DNA from: Thiopseudomonas acetoxidans
Lineage (GTDB): Bacteria; Pseudomonadota; Gammaproteobacteria; Pseudomonadales; Pseudomonadaceae
Assembly: GCF_030362935.1 (NCBI RefSeq)
Contig: NZ_JAUCDY010000001.1
Span: 310,001 to 374,000, forward strand
Direction: 5' to 3'
Length of the DNA stretch: 64,000 nucleotides
In this document: positions 40,826 to 48,487 of the stretch, piece after piece
Layout: every line of letters starts with the position of its first letter
How positions within the stretch are numbered: position 1 is the stretch's first letter
Notes under the pieces: model-generated
Databases searched by the model: none
What the model saw: only the letters and a program-made list of their open reading frames with translations
What the model was told of the DNA's origin: nothing
Position numbers and translations under genes: made by a program

Positions 40826-41988
40826 AGGGTGTTTTGTACTCTTCTGTGTAACAAAATAACGCCGGCAGCTCCAGTGCATAGGGCGAAAACGAGCAAATAA
40901 TAGCACCAGATGGCGATATCTTTGAGTTCTCCCTGGCCGACTAGCAGGGTTAAAAAAGCATCCAGCGCCCAACTCATAGGTGATAGTTCAGCGATGTGCT
41001 GCATGCTGATGGGCATCATATTTTTGGGCACCATTATACCGCCAATGGCGGCTAAAATCAGGTTGCTGCCAGCGCTGAGTAGTAGAGCTTGTTCAGTATT
41101 TCTGGCAACGGCGGCTACTAATAAGCCAAAACAGCAGCAAGCGCTAGTAATACAAATAGCTAAAGGAAAATAGGCGAGTTCGTTGCCATGGATACTAAGG
41201 GCGGGCAAACCCAGCAGGGGTAGCACAAAAAAGCCTAGGCTAAGCAGCAAAATAAACTGCAGCATATTGATCAGGCTATAGGGTATAAGTTTGCTGAGCA
41301 ACAGGGTGCTTTGCGCCAAAGGTAGCGCGCGCAGGCGTACTAATACGCCAGACTGAAATTCGAGCTGCAAGCTGTTGGACATGGGCAGCACAATAAAAAA
41401 CATACCGAAAATAAGCCAAGCAGGTACGCTCATTTGACTGGCGCTAGCCCGGTTACCTACAGCGCCACTGCTGAGGATTTGATACTCCTTAAGCTCGCTT
41501 TGCGTTTGCAGCTGCACCTGCTGGAGTTGTTCTGCCAAGGGAGCATTGTCACTGATCAGTTCGCTGTCAATTAAGAAATCCCATAGACGGGTTTGCGCTA
41601 AAGCGATGGTGACTGCACTGCGTATACGCTGGCGGCTGAGCGTGTCGCTGTTGGCTGGAAACGACAACTTTGGCCCTTGGTGGGGATTGTCGTGCAGTTG
41701 TTCGGCAAACGTGGGGCTCAGTGCTATTTGGATGGTGGGGGTGTCAGCTTGTACCTGGCTTTGTGGTAATTGCTTCTCTAATGCAGCGAGAAAAAATGCA
41801 CTGGCAGGGCTCGGGTTAGGGATATCGACACTAAAATTAACCGCTGGGAGTTCATCTTGATTAATGGCCGACATAGCAAAGGCCATAATCACCAGAAATA
41901 GTCCTGGCATAATAAAGAGCGCGCCCAGCGCGTGCCAGTCACGACTGAGCAATAACAGCTCTTTAAAGCTTAATGCCCACAGCCTCAT
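40807..41988 (-). CDS. ABC-2 type transporter permease of the cluster
   Basis: A 393-residue membrane protein with the ABC-2 layout: an N-terminal cytoplasmic helix (MRLWALSFKELLLLSRDW), one membrane segment (about residues 22-42), a periplasmic domain of about 170 residues, then five or six membrane segments to the end. SRDW and the helix before it are typical of DrrB/NodJ-like exporters of lipids and drugs. ATG 41988 overlaps the ATPase stop by 4 nt. With the ATPase it should export the lipid-like product. A single permease gene implies a homodimer. Confidence 0.88.
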   Translation of the reverse strand: MRLWALSFKELLLLSRDWHALGALFIMPGLFLVIMAFAMSAINQDELPAVNFSVDIPNPSPASAFFLAALEKQLPQSQVQADTPTIQIALSPTFAEQLHDNPHQGPKLSFPANSDTLSRQRIRSAVTIALAQTRLWDFLIDSELISDNAPLAEQLQQVQLQTQSELKEYQILSSGAVGNRASASQMSVPAWLIFGMFFIVLPMSNSLQLEFQSGVLVRLRALPLAQSTLLLSKLIPYSLINMLQFILLLSLGFFVLPLLGLPALSIHGNELAYFPLAICITSACCCFGLLVAAVARNTEQALLLSAGSNLILAAIGGIMVPKNMMPISMQHIAELSPMSWALDAFLTLLVGQGELKDIAIWCYYLLVFALCTGAAGVILLHRRVQNTLWTSQN

Positions 41989-42866
41989 AGCTGACCCCCG
42001 CTTACTTGTAAATAAAGCTGTTCCAGGCTCGGTTTGCTGTAATTCATACGAGTGGGTGCGGGCGTGGTGTGACTGATATGTGTGAGCAAGGTTGCCCATT
42101 GCGGCTGAGTTAGGGCATGAATAATTAAGCTGTTGTGTTGTTGCTGAAAGTCGAGTTGCTGCTGCTGGCATAGCTTGACTAACTCGATAGGTATCCCAGA
42201 GACCCATTCAATCACTAGATTGTGTGCGCTGGGTTGTTCGGCAAGCGCTATATCGAGCTGCACTTTGCCTGCGTTAAGCAAAATAACGCGTTCGGCTATT
42301 TGCTCGATTTCGGGTAAATAATGGCTGGTGTAAATGATACTTTTACCGCTCTGTTTAAGTTGCTTAATAGCGTTTAACAGATGTTGGCGGCTGACGCTGT
42401 CCACACCAACGGTTACCTCGTCGAATAGAAATAATTGCGCAGGTGCTAAAATACCTAAAGCGAAATTAAGTCGCCGTTGTTGTCCGCCTGATAGTTGACC
42501 GGCTTTTTTATGCAGTAGTGATTCCAGCTGCGCCGCTTCGATAGCTAAACTGAGCTGCTGCTGGCGTTGTTGACCCTTAAGCAAGTAAAGATCGGCAAAA
42601 AGGTGTAAGTTTTCTTGGCTGCTGAGCTTGGCATAGAAGGCCAGAGTTTGCGGTACAAGCCCTAGACTGGGTTGCTGTTGCCAGCGTAACTGCCCAGCGC
42701 TGGGTGTAATAAGCTGTGCGATGAGCGACAGTAGTGTGGTTTTCCCAGCACCGTTAGCACCCAGTAAGCCAATGCACTGCCCCTGCTGTATTTTAAAGTT
42801 GATATCGCTCAGCGCATCTTGCTCAGCGCCGGGGTAGCGGTAGTGAAGGTGGCAAAGCTCAAGCAT
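41985..42866 (-). CDS. ABC transporter ATP-binding protein of the cluster
   Basis: A 293-residue ATPase with Walker A GLLGANGAGKTTLL, Q-loop LGLVPQTLAFY, signature QLSGGQQRRLNFA, Walker B LFLFDEVTVGVD and the switch His in IIYTSHYLPEIEQ. The Walker B is followed by Val rather than the common Pro (DEP), a minor variation. The C-terminal 80 residues form an extension of the type found in exporters. It overlaps the upstream dehydratase by 8 nt and the permease by 4 nt. It powers export by the neighbouring ABC-2 permease. Confidence 0.92.
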   Translation of the reverse strand: MLELCHLHYRYPGAEQDALSDINFKIQQGQCIGLLGANGAGKTTLLSLIAQLITPSAGQLRWQQQPSLGLVPQTLAFYAKLSSQENLHLFADLYLLKGQQRQQQLSLAIEAAQLESLLHKKAGQLSGGQQRRLNFALGILAPAQLFLFDEVTVGVDSVSRQHLLNAIKQLKQSGKSIIYTSHYLPEIEQIAERVILLNAGKVQLDIALAEQPSAHNLVIEWVSGIPIELVKLCQQQQLDFQQQHNSLIIHALTQPQWATLLTHISHTTPAPTRMNYSKPSLEQLYLQVSGGQL

Positions 42867-43263
42867 GGTTTAACACCAGTAACAGAGTGCCATCGAGCAG
42901 TATCTGCTGCTGTTGTGTAACGGTGAATAGATAAGCAGCGCTGAGTTTGTTGGTAGATTGCAGCGTTGCTTTGACTTGCAGAGTGCCGCCGGTAGACGTG
43001 GCCTGTTGATACACCTTGAGTTTACTCAGTTTGCCAATATAGGCTTCAGTGGGCGAGTTGTGCTTGGCATACAATGCGCCATGTGCGGCACAGAGTTGTG
43101 CAGCAGCTTCGAAAAAATAAGCACTCTGTAGTTGGGTTAACTGCGCAAGGCAATCCCGGTGGCACTCGCCAAGGATGCTTTGTTGATCATGCTTAATAAT
43201 TGCAGTTAACCATAGCGCTGTACCGCGATGTGGTAATAAAGCTGTTAGTTCTGGGAGAGCCAT
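42859..43263 (-). CDS. Hotdog-fold 3-hydroxyacyl-ACP dehydratase (ApeP-like)
   Basis: A 134-residue hotdog protein. LTALLPHRGTALWLTAII resembles the catalytic His region of FabZ/FabA-type dehydratases (LLPHR), and SAYFFEAAAQLCAAHGAL matches the central helix, with the catalytic Glu as in aryl-polyene ApeP. TGGTLQVKATLQSTNKLSAA forms the later strands. It is the first gene of the minus-strand operon (dehydratase, ATPase, permease, ACP, ketosynthase, ketosynthase-like). The presence of a dehydratase without a ketoreductase gene suggests that reduction is done by a housekeeping FabG. Confidence 0.85.
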   Translation of the reverse strand: MALPELTALLPHRGTALWLTAIIKHDQQSILGECHRDCLAQLTQLQSAYFFEAAAQLCAAHGALYAKHNSPTEAYIGKLSKLKVYQQATSTGGTLQVKATLQSTNKLSAAYLFTVTQQQQILLDGTLLLVLNHA

Positions 43264-43379
43264 AGTTGCTAGGAAAATCTATTAAGTGCGTATGCTGTGC
43301 AAGTTGCCGCGGTGTAGGGCTGGCAATTATTGCAAATAATGCGTGATTATAGGGTAGTTTAGAAATAGGGGGCAGTTAA

Positions 43380-43865
43380 ATGATGCAAAACGGGCAGAGG
43401 TCAATGGTTTTAGTAACGTTCGCTAGGCGGCAACTTGTCCAGTCATGCAGGTTGGTATTGATGGCTGCGCTCACAGTGGGCTTGCTAGCCTGTGGCAGTA
43501 AAGATCCGCAAAATGCGTTAGAAGAAGCTGCGCGCCAGCTGGAGGAAAATATCAAAAACCAACAAACCAGCGCGGTGATGCAGCAGTTGCATACCGATTT
43601 TTTAGCGCAGCAACACTATGGCCGACAGGAAATTCGCCAGCAGATGCTGGGACTGTTTATGCGTTATAAGAGCATTAATATTCTAGTGCTTAATCGTGAT
43701 TGTCAGTTAGATAAGGGCTTTTATGATCGCGGCCTGTGTACGGCGCAAGTTGGCATTACCGGCGCGCAAAGGCTTATTCCAGAGCGGGCTGAACATTATC
43801 GAGTCAGCAGTGTGTGGCAGTTAACCGATAAAAAATGGCAGCTGTTGCAGCTGGATTGGCAATAA
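43380..43865 (+). CDS. Hypothetical lipoprotein divergent from the biosynthetic cluster
   Basis: A 161-residue precursor with a long basic N-terminus, then a leader ending in the lipobox GLLAC (Cys38). The mature part, SKDPQNALEEAARQLEENIK followed by a YGRQEIRQQMLGLFMRYKSI segment, looks like a small alpha/beta (NTF2-like) domain, but I do not recognise a family. ATG 43380 has GGGGG about 7 nt upstream. It is transcribed away from the cluster with 116 bp between starts. A perfect inverted repeat follows its stop (43866-43906). Whether it belongs to the cluster is unknown. Confidence 0.75.
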   Translation: MMQNGQRSMVLVTFARRQLVQSCRLVLMAALTVGLLACGSKDPQNALEEAARQLEENIKNQQTSAVMQQLHTDFLAQQHYGRQEIRQQMLGLFMRYKSINILVLNRDCQLDKGFYDRGLCTAQVGITGAQRLIPERAEHYRVSSVWQLTDKKWQLLQLDWQ

Positions 43866-43906
43866 GCAGCCTAACCTATGCGCGTTTAAAAACCTTATTA
43901 GGCTGC
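43866..43906 (+). other. Perfect 9-bp inverted repeat after the lipoprotein gene
   Basis: GCAGCCTAA (43866-43874) and TTAGGCTGC (43898-43906) could form a hairpin starting at the lipoprotein stop. No T-run follows, so it may be a weak terminator or an mRNA end-protecting element. Confidence 0.5.
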
Positions 43907-44048
43907 AATAAGGATAACTACAACGCGTATTTAATGCGCTTTGCTCGCGTCCTTAACGCATAATTACTCGCGCTAAAAGCCTGAGCTTGCTATACTTGCG
44001 CACCCTTTTTCGCGTCCTAAGCGGGTGCGTAACGTTTTGTGTACAGCT

Positions 44049-45503
44049 ATGAAAATCTTCGTTAAGCCCTTTGCTGAGATCACCATTAAAAGCCGCCCGG
44101 TGAGGCGTCAGTTTGTTCGCCAGTTGGTGAAAAATATGCGTACGGTGTTGAGTCCGCTTGACCCCGAAGTGGCGGTGAGTGGTGAGTGGGACAATATTGA
44201 GGTGCAAAGCAGTCTCGTCGAGCCTGTGGCGCAGCAAGAATTATTTGAGCGGCTCAGCAACACGCCCGGTATCGCACACTCATACCAAGTGCAAGAGTAT
44301 CCACTGCCAGACTCTATGGAAACCATCGCGCAGTTGTGTGCAGAGCATTACGCACCTTTGTTGCAAGGGAAAACCTTCGCGGTGCGCTGTAAGCGTGTAG
44401 GCAAGCATGAGTTTACCTCCATGGATGTTGAACGCACTTTGGGTAGCCTGTTGCGCCGCCAATGCGCGGCAGCTGGAGTAGAGCTAAATCGACCCGAAGT
44501 GGAAGTGCGATTAGAAATCCGTCATCAGCGCTTAATGGTTGAGCATGCACGCCATGCAGGTATGGGTGGCTTCCCGTTAGGCTCTATTGAGCAAGCCTTA
44601 GTGCTAATGTCTGGCGGCTTTGACTCTACCGTGGCTGCCTATCAGCTCATGCGTCGCGGATTGTTGACCCATTTTTGTTTTTTTAATCTGGGTGGTCGTG
44701 CCCATGAATTGGGTGTGATGGAAGTAACCCAGTATTTGTGGGAAAAATACGGTCGCTCCCATAGGGTGCTGTTTATTAGTGTACCCTTTGAAGAAGTGCT
44801 GGCTGATATTCTCAATACTGTGGATAACAGCCACATGGGCGTAGTGCTTAAACGCATGATGCTCCGTGCGGCTGAACGTATCGCCGATGGGTTGCATATT
44901 GAAACCCTAGCAACAGGTGAGGCCGTTTCACAAGTATCTAGCCAAACGCTCACTAATCTGTCGGTGATTGATAAAGCCATCGAAAAGTTGGTGCTTCGCC
45001 CTCTGGTTGCCACGCATAAACAAGAGATTATCGATACGGCTGAAGCCATCGGCACGGCGGATTTTGCTAAAAATATGCCGGAATACTGTGGCGTGATTTC
45101 GGTGAATCCGACTACCAAGGCACGATTGGGTCGAGTGATGCGCGAAGAAGAGCGTTTGGATATGAGTATTTTGGACCGTGCGATCAGTCGAGCGCGCTTC
45201 ATTACCGTGGACAAACTGCTTGAAGAGTTAAGCCAGGATGTGCAGGTAGAAACCGTCAGCCAAGCGTTGCCAGGGCAGATAGTGATTGATATCCGTCATC
45301 CGCATGAGTGCGAGGATAAGCCCTTACAGTTGGCTGATATCGAGCTGCTACACATGCCGTTTTATGCGGTAAATAACCGTTTCAAAGAGCTGGACGCTAA
45401 CCGCCAGTACCTGCTCTATTGTGACAAAGGGGTGATGAGTCGCCTGCATGTGCATCATCTGCTGCATGAGGGTCACACCAATGTGCGGGTGTATCGGCCT
45501 TAG
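44049..45503 (+). CDS. thiI: tRNA 4-thiouridine synthase ThiI with rhodanese domain
   Basis: ThiI makes 4-thiouridine at position 8 of tRNAs and supplies sulfur for the thiazole of thiamine. The 484-residue protein has an N-terminal ferredoxin-like plus THUMP region, the PP-loop SGGFDSTVAAYQLMRRG (residues about 183-199), and a C-terminal rhodanese domain with the catalytic Cys at about residue 457 (LLYCDKGVMSR). ATG 44049 gives the canonical start MKIFVKPFAEITIKSRPVR; an earlier TTG- or ATG-type start at 44025 would add eight unrelated residues. It precedes typA by about 90 bp, an order known in Pseudomonas. Confidence 0.96.
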   Translation: MKIFVKPFAEITIKSRPVRRQFVRQLVKNMRTVLSPLDPEVAVSGEWDNIEVQSSLVEPVAQQELFERLSNTPGIAHSYQVQEYPLPDSMETIAQLCAEHYAPLLQGKTFAVRCKRVGKHEFTSMDVERTLGSLLRRQCAAAGVELNRPEVEVRLEIRHQRLMVEHARHAGMGGFPLGSIEQALVLMSGGFDSTVAAYQLMRRGLLTHFCFFNLGGRAHELGVMEVTQYLWEKYGRSHRVLFISVPFEEVLADILNTVDNSHMGVVLKRMMLRAAERIADGLHIETLATGEAVSQVSSQTLTNLSVIDKAIEKLVLRPLVATHKQEIIDTAEAIGTADFAKNMPEYCGVISVNPTTKARLGRVMREEERLDMSILDRAISRARFITVDKLLEELSQDVQVETVSQALPGQIVIDIRHPHECEDKPLQLADIELLHMPFYAVNNRFKELDANRQYLLYCDKGVMSRLHVHHLLHEGHTNVRVYRP

Positions 45504-45596
45504 CAATCTTTCTGCAATAGAAGCTAAAGCGTATGGACTGGCGCGGCCAAAAAGTCCCAAATTCGATTTAAATGTTAACTACTAGAGACAACTACA

Positions 45597-47408
45597 GTGA
45601 TAGATAATTTACGTAATATTGCCATTATTGCCCACGTTGACCACGGCAAGACCACTCTGGTCGATGCTTTGCTGCGAGCCTCAGGGACTTTGGACCGCAA
45701 AGAGCTTGAGTCAGACCGTGTGATGGACTCTGATGACCAAGAAAAAGAACGTGGCATTACCATTCTGGCGAAAAACACCGCCATCAAATGGCAAGATTAC
45801 GCCATTAACATTGTTGATACGCCCGGACACGCCGATTTTGGTGGTGAGGTAGAGCGCGTCATGAGCATGGTTGACTGCGTGCTGCTAGTGGTTGACTCCA
45901 TCGACGGCCCAATGCCACAAACCCGTTTTGTAACCCAAAAAGCGTTTCAAGCCGGTTTGAACCCTATTGTGGTGGTTAACAAAATTGATCGACCGGGCGC
46001 GCGTCCAGATTGGGTGATTGATCAGATTTTTGATCTGTTCGACAACCTCGGCGCGACCGATGAGCAGCTTGATTTCCCTATTGTGTACACCAGTGCGCTG
46101 AACGGCATCGCCGGTATGGACCCGAGCGAAATGGCTGAGAATATGGACCCGTTATTCCAAGCAATTATCGATTTTGTTCAGCCGCCTAAAGTGGATGTGG
46201 ACGGTCCGTTCCAGATGCAAATCTCGGCGCTGGACTACAACAACTTCCTCGGCGTTATCGGCATTGGCCGCATTAGCCGTGGTCGCATTAAAGCTAACTC
46301 GCCTGTAACAGCGGTTGACTCCACGGGCAAAAAGCGCAACGGACGTATTCTGAAAATCATGGGCCATCGTGGCTTGCAGCGTGTTGAAGTTGAAACAGCA
46401 CAAGCCGGTGATATCGTCTGTATCAGTGGTTTTGAGCCGCTGTTTATTTCCGATACTCTTTGCGATCAGCAGCATGTAGAAGCATTACCTCCGCTGACCG
46501 TTGATGAGCCTACCGTCAGCATGACTTTTCAGGTGAATGACTCACCTTTTGCCGGTCGAGAAGGCAAGTACGTTACCAGCCGTAACCTCAAAGAGCGTCT
46601 GGAAAAAGAGCTGCTGCACAACGTTGCGTTGCGCGTTGAAGAAACAGGTGATCCGGACAAATTCAAAGTATCTGGCCGTGGTGAGCTGCACCTGTCAGTA
46701 CTGATTGAAAACATGCGCCGCGAAGGTTTTGAGTTGGCGATTTCCCGCCCAGAAGTGATTGTCAAAGAAGTGGACGGCGTCAAACAAGAGCCGTTTGAGT
46801 TTGTAATTTTTGATATTGAAGAGCAGCATCAGGGCCCTATTATGGAGCAACTGGGCCTGCGTAAAGGCGACCTAAAAGACATGGTTCCAGACGGTAAAGG
46901 CCGTGTGCGTTTGGAGTACGTTATTCCTGCGCGTGGTTTAATTGGTTTTCGTAACCAATTTATGACCATCACTTCAGGCACAGGTATCCTGACCAGTACC
47001 TTTAGCCATTATGGCGAAGTGAAGAGTGGTGAAATGGCCGGTCGACTCAACGGCGTGTTGGTTTCGATGGCTACCGGTAAGGCGCTAAGTTACTCGCTGG
47101 AAACCCTGCAAGAGCGTGGTAAGTTATTCCTGTCGCCCGGTGAAGAGGTTTACGAAGGTCAGCTTGCGGGCATTAACAGCCGTGATAACGACTTGGCGAT
47201 TAACCCCACCAAGGCGAAAAAACTCGATAACATGCGTGTATCGGGTAAGGAAGATACCATTCAACTGGTCACTCCGATTCGCTTTACGCTTGAGCAGGCC
47301 CTAGAGTTTATTGAGGATGATGAGCTAGTAGAGGTCACGCCGCAATCCATTCGTTTGCGTAAGAAACTACTGACTGAAAACGAGCGCAAGCGCGCCGGTC
47401 GCGGTTAG
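45597..47408 (+). CDS. typA: Ribosome-binding translational GTPase TypA/BipA
   Basis: TypA acts on 50S ribosome assembly and in stress and cold adaptation. The 603-residue protein has G1 AHVDHGKTTLVDALL, G2 region EKERGITILAK, G3 DTPGHADFGGE, G4 NKIDRPGA, then the EF-G-like domains III and V and a unique C-terminal domain with GLIGFRNQFMTITSGTG. The start is GTG 45597 with a modest AGAGA upstream; no in-frame ATG fits. It has no close downstream partner, as the next gene (trmL) is convergent. Confidence 0.96.
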   Translation: MIDNLRNIAIIAHVDHGKTTLVDALLRASGTLDRKELESDRVMDSDDQEKERGITILAKNTAIKWQDYAINIVDTPGHADFGGEVERVMSMVDCVLLVVDSIDGPMPQTRFVTQKAFQAGLNPIVVVNKIDRPGARPDWVIDQIFDLFDNLGATDEQLDFPIVYTSALNGIAGMDPSEMAENMDPLFQAIIDFVQPPKVDVDGPFQMQISALDYNNFLGVIGIGRISRGRIKANSPVTAVDSTGKKRNGRILKIMGHRGLQRVEVETAQAGDIVCISGFEPLFISDTLCDQQHVEALPPLTVDEPTVSMTFQVNDSPFAGREGKYVTSRNLKERLEKELLHNVALRVEETGDPDKFKVSGRGELHLSVLIENMRREGFELAISRPEVIVKEVDGVKQEPFEFVIFDIEEQHQGPIMEQLGLRKGDLKDMVPDGKGRVRLEYVIPARGLIGFRNQFMTITSGTGILTSTFSHYGEVKSGEMAGRLNGVLVSMATGKALSYSLETLQERGKLFLSPGEEVYEGQLAGINSRDNDLAINPTKAKKLDNMRVSGKEDTIQLVTPIRFTLEQALEFIEDDELVEVTPQSIRLRKKLLTENERKRAGRG

Positions 47409-47555
47409 TAAGCAACCCATACTCCGGGCTTGGAGTACTCAATGCATAAGCCGTATGTGTTGGGCTATAGGCAGCAACGGTGGCAAGGATGCAACCGTTA
47501 CGCTTATAAAAATGAAACCACAGCGCAGGTCGCTATGTGCTTTTCGGGCAGGACG

Positions 47556-48017
47556 CTAAGAGTCGGCAAAGTTCAATTGTCGCCACGCTTCATAGGCGGC
47601 TACTGCTACAGTATTAGATAAATTTAAGCTGCGTGAGTTTTCGCGCATCGGTAGACGCACCAGCTGCTCTGCCGGAATACTGTTACGCACCCAGTCTGGC
47701 AAGCCGCGGGTTTCAGGACCAAAAATAAAAGCATCACCAGCCTGATACTGAACATCTGCATAGCTGTGCTGCCCTTTAGTGCTAAAGGCAAGCAGACGTG
47801 GTTGGTTAAGTGCCGTTAAACAACTGGCTAGATCCTCATGGAGCTTCACTTCAGCAAACTCTTGGTAATCCAGTCCAGCACGTCGTAAGCGTTTGTCATC
47901 AAAAACAAAGCCCAAAGGCTTGATAAGATGTAAGCTGCAGCCAATGTTGGCACACAGACGAATGATGTTGCCGGTGTTTGGTGGGATTTCCGGTTCAAAA
48001 AGAATGATGTGAAACAT
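47556..48017 (-). CDS. trmL: tRNA (cytidine/uridine-2'-O-)-methyltransferase TrmL
   Basis: TrmL methylates the wobble ribose of tRNA-Leu isoacceptors. The 153-residue SPOUT enzyme has motif 1 EPEIPPNTGNIIRLCANIG, motif 2 IFGPETRGLPDWVR and motif 3 MRENSRSLNLSNTVAVAAYE, which form the knot and SAM pocket. ATG 48017 is chosen since it gives the canonical start MFHIILFEPEIPPNTGN. It is back-to-back with the gene at 48016, the two start codons sharing the bases CATG. It converges with typA. Confidence 0.96.
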   Translation of the reverse strand: MFHIILFEPEIPPNTGNIIRLCANIGCSLHLIKPLGFVFDDKRLRRAGLDYQEFAEVKLHEDLASCLTALNQPRLLAFSTKGQHSYADVQYQAGDAFIFGPETRGLPDWVRNSIPAEQLVRLPMRENSRSLNLSNTVAVAAYEAWRQLNFADS

Positions 48018-48480
48018 GAGACAGCCTAGACAAAAAATAATTGCTGATTCTACCCTGCCTGAACTGCCGCGACGCAAGTTACGGTTAAAGTTTTTTGCTA
48101 GCCTCTGCTTGGTGGCATTTTTGTTGGGGCTGATGCTGGGTGATGTATTTAAAACCCAGCCCGTTCGAATTCACAATCAACTTATCCAGATTACCGTGCA
48201 GGAACAGGGATTAAAGCTTTGCTTTGGTGCTGTGCCGCAGGTGCGCAGTGGACAAACACAGGGAATGTACTGGTTAAGTTTTGAGCAGGTGCTTGGCACG
48301 CCTGCTAGTGGGCAACTGCTGTTGTCCGACAATGAAGAAAGAGTGAGCTGGCGAGTTACGCCGCAACAAGAGGGGTTGCAGTTAGGGCTGGTTGCGTTAC
48401 AGCCTTTGCAGGGAACTTGGCAGCAACTCGAAGAACAACCTTGTATAGCGGTACAAGTAACAACAGCGACACAGCAATAA
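48016..48480 (+). CDS. Hypothetical single-pass membrane protein
   Basis: A 154-residue protein with a short basic cytoplasmic N-terminus (RRKLRLKFF), one membrane helix at about residues 26-44 (SLCLVAFLLGLMLGDV), and a periplasmic domain of about 105 residues with two Cys (LCFGAVP and PCIAVQ). I do not recognise the family. Its ATG overlaps that of trmL on the opposite strand, so the promoter must lie inside trmL. The open frame of 465 bp and coherent topology favour a real gene. It converges with the DUF1631 gene, 7 bp between stops. Confidence 0.65.
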   Translation: MRQPRQKIIADSTLPELPRRKLRLKFFASLCLVAFLLGLMLGDVFKTQPVRIHNQLIQITVQEQGLKLCFGAVPQVRSGQTQGMYWLSFEQVLGTPASGQLLLSDNEERVSWRVTPQQEGLQLGLVALQPLQGTWQQLEEQPCIAVQVTTATQQ

Positions 48481-48487
48481 TGCAGGT

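Noticed and set aside
38884..43263. Calling the minus-strand operon a standard aryl-polyene cluster
   Set aside because: No ammonia lyase, ketoreductase, thioesterase, glycosyltransferase, MMPL exporter or LolA-like gene is present; only individual components are shared.
47419..47436. TACTCC/GGAGTA hairpin after typA
   Set aside because: The 6-bp stem has no T-run behind it; not supportable as a terminator.
47430..47621. 63-codon open reading frame after typA
   Set aside because: It overlaps the 3' end of trmL on the other strand, has no ribosome-binding site, and its composition is not protein-like.
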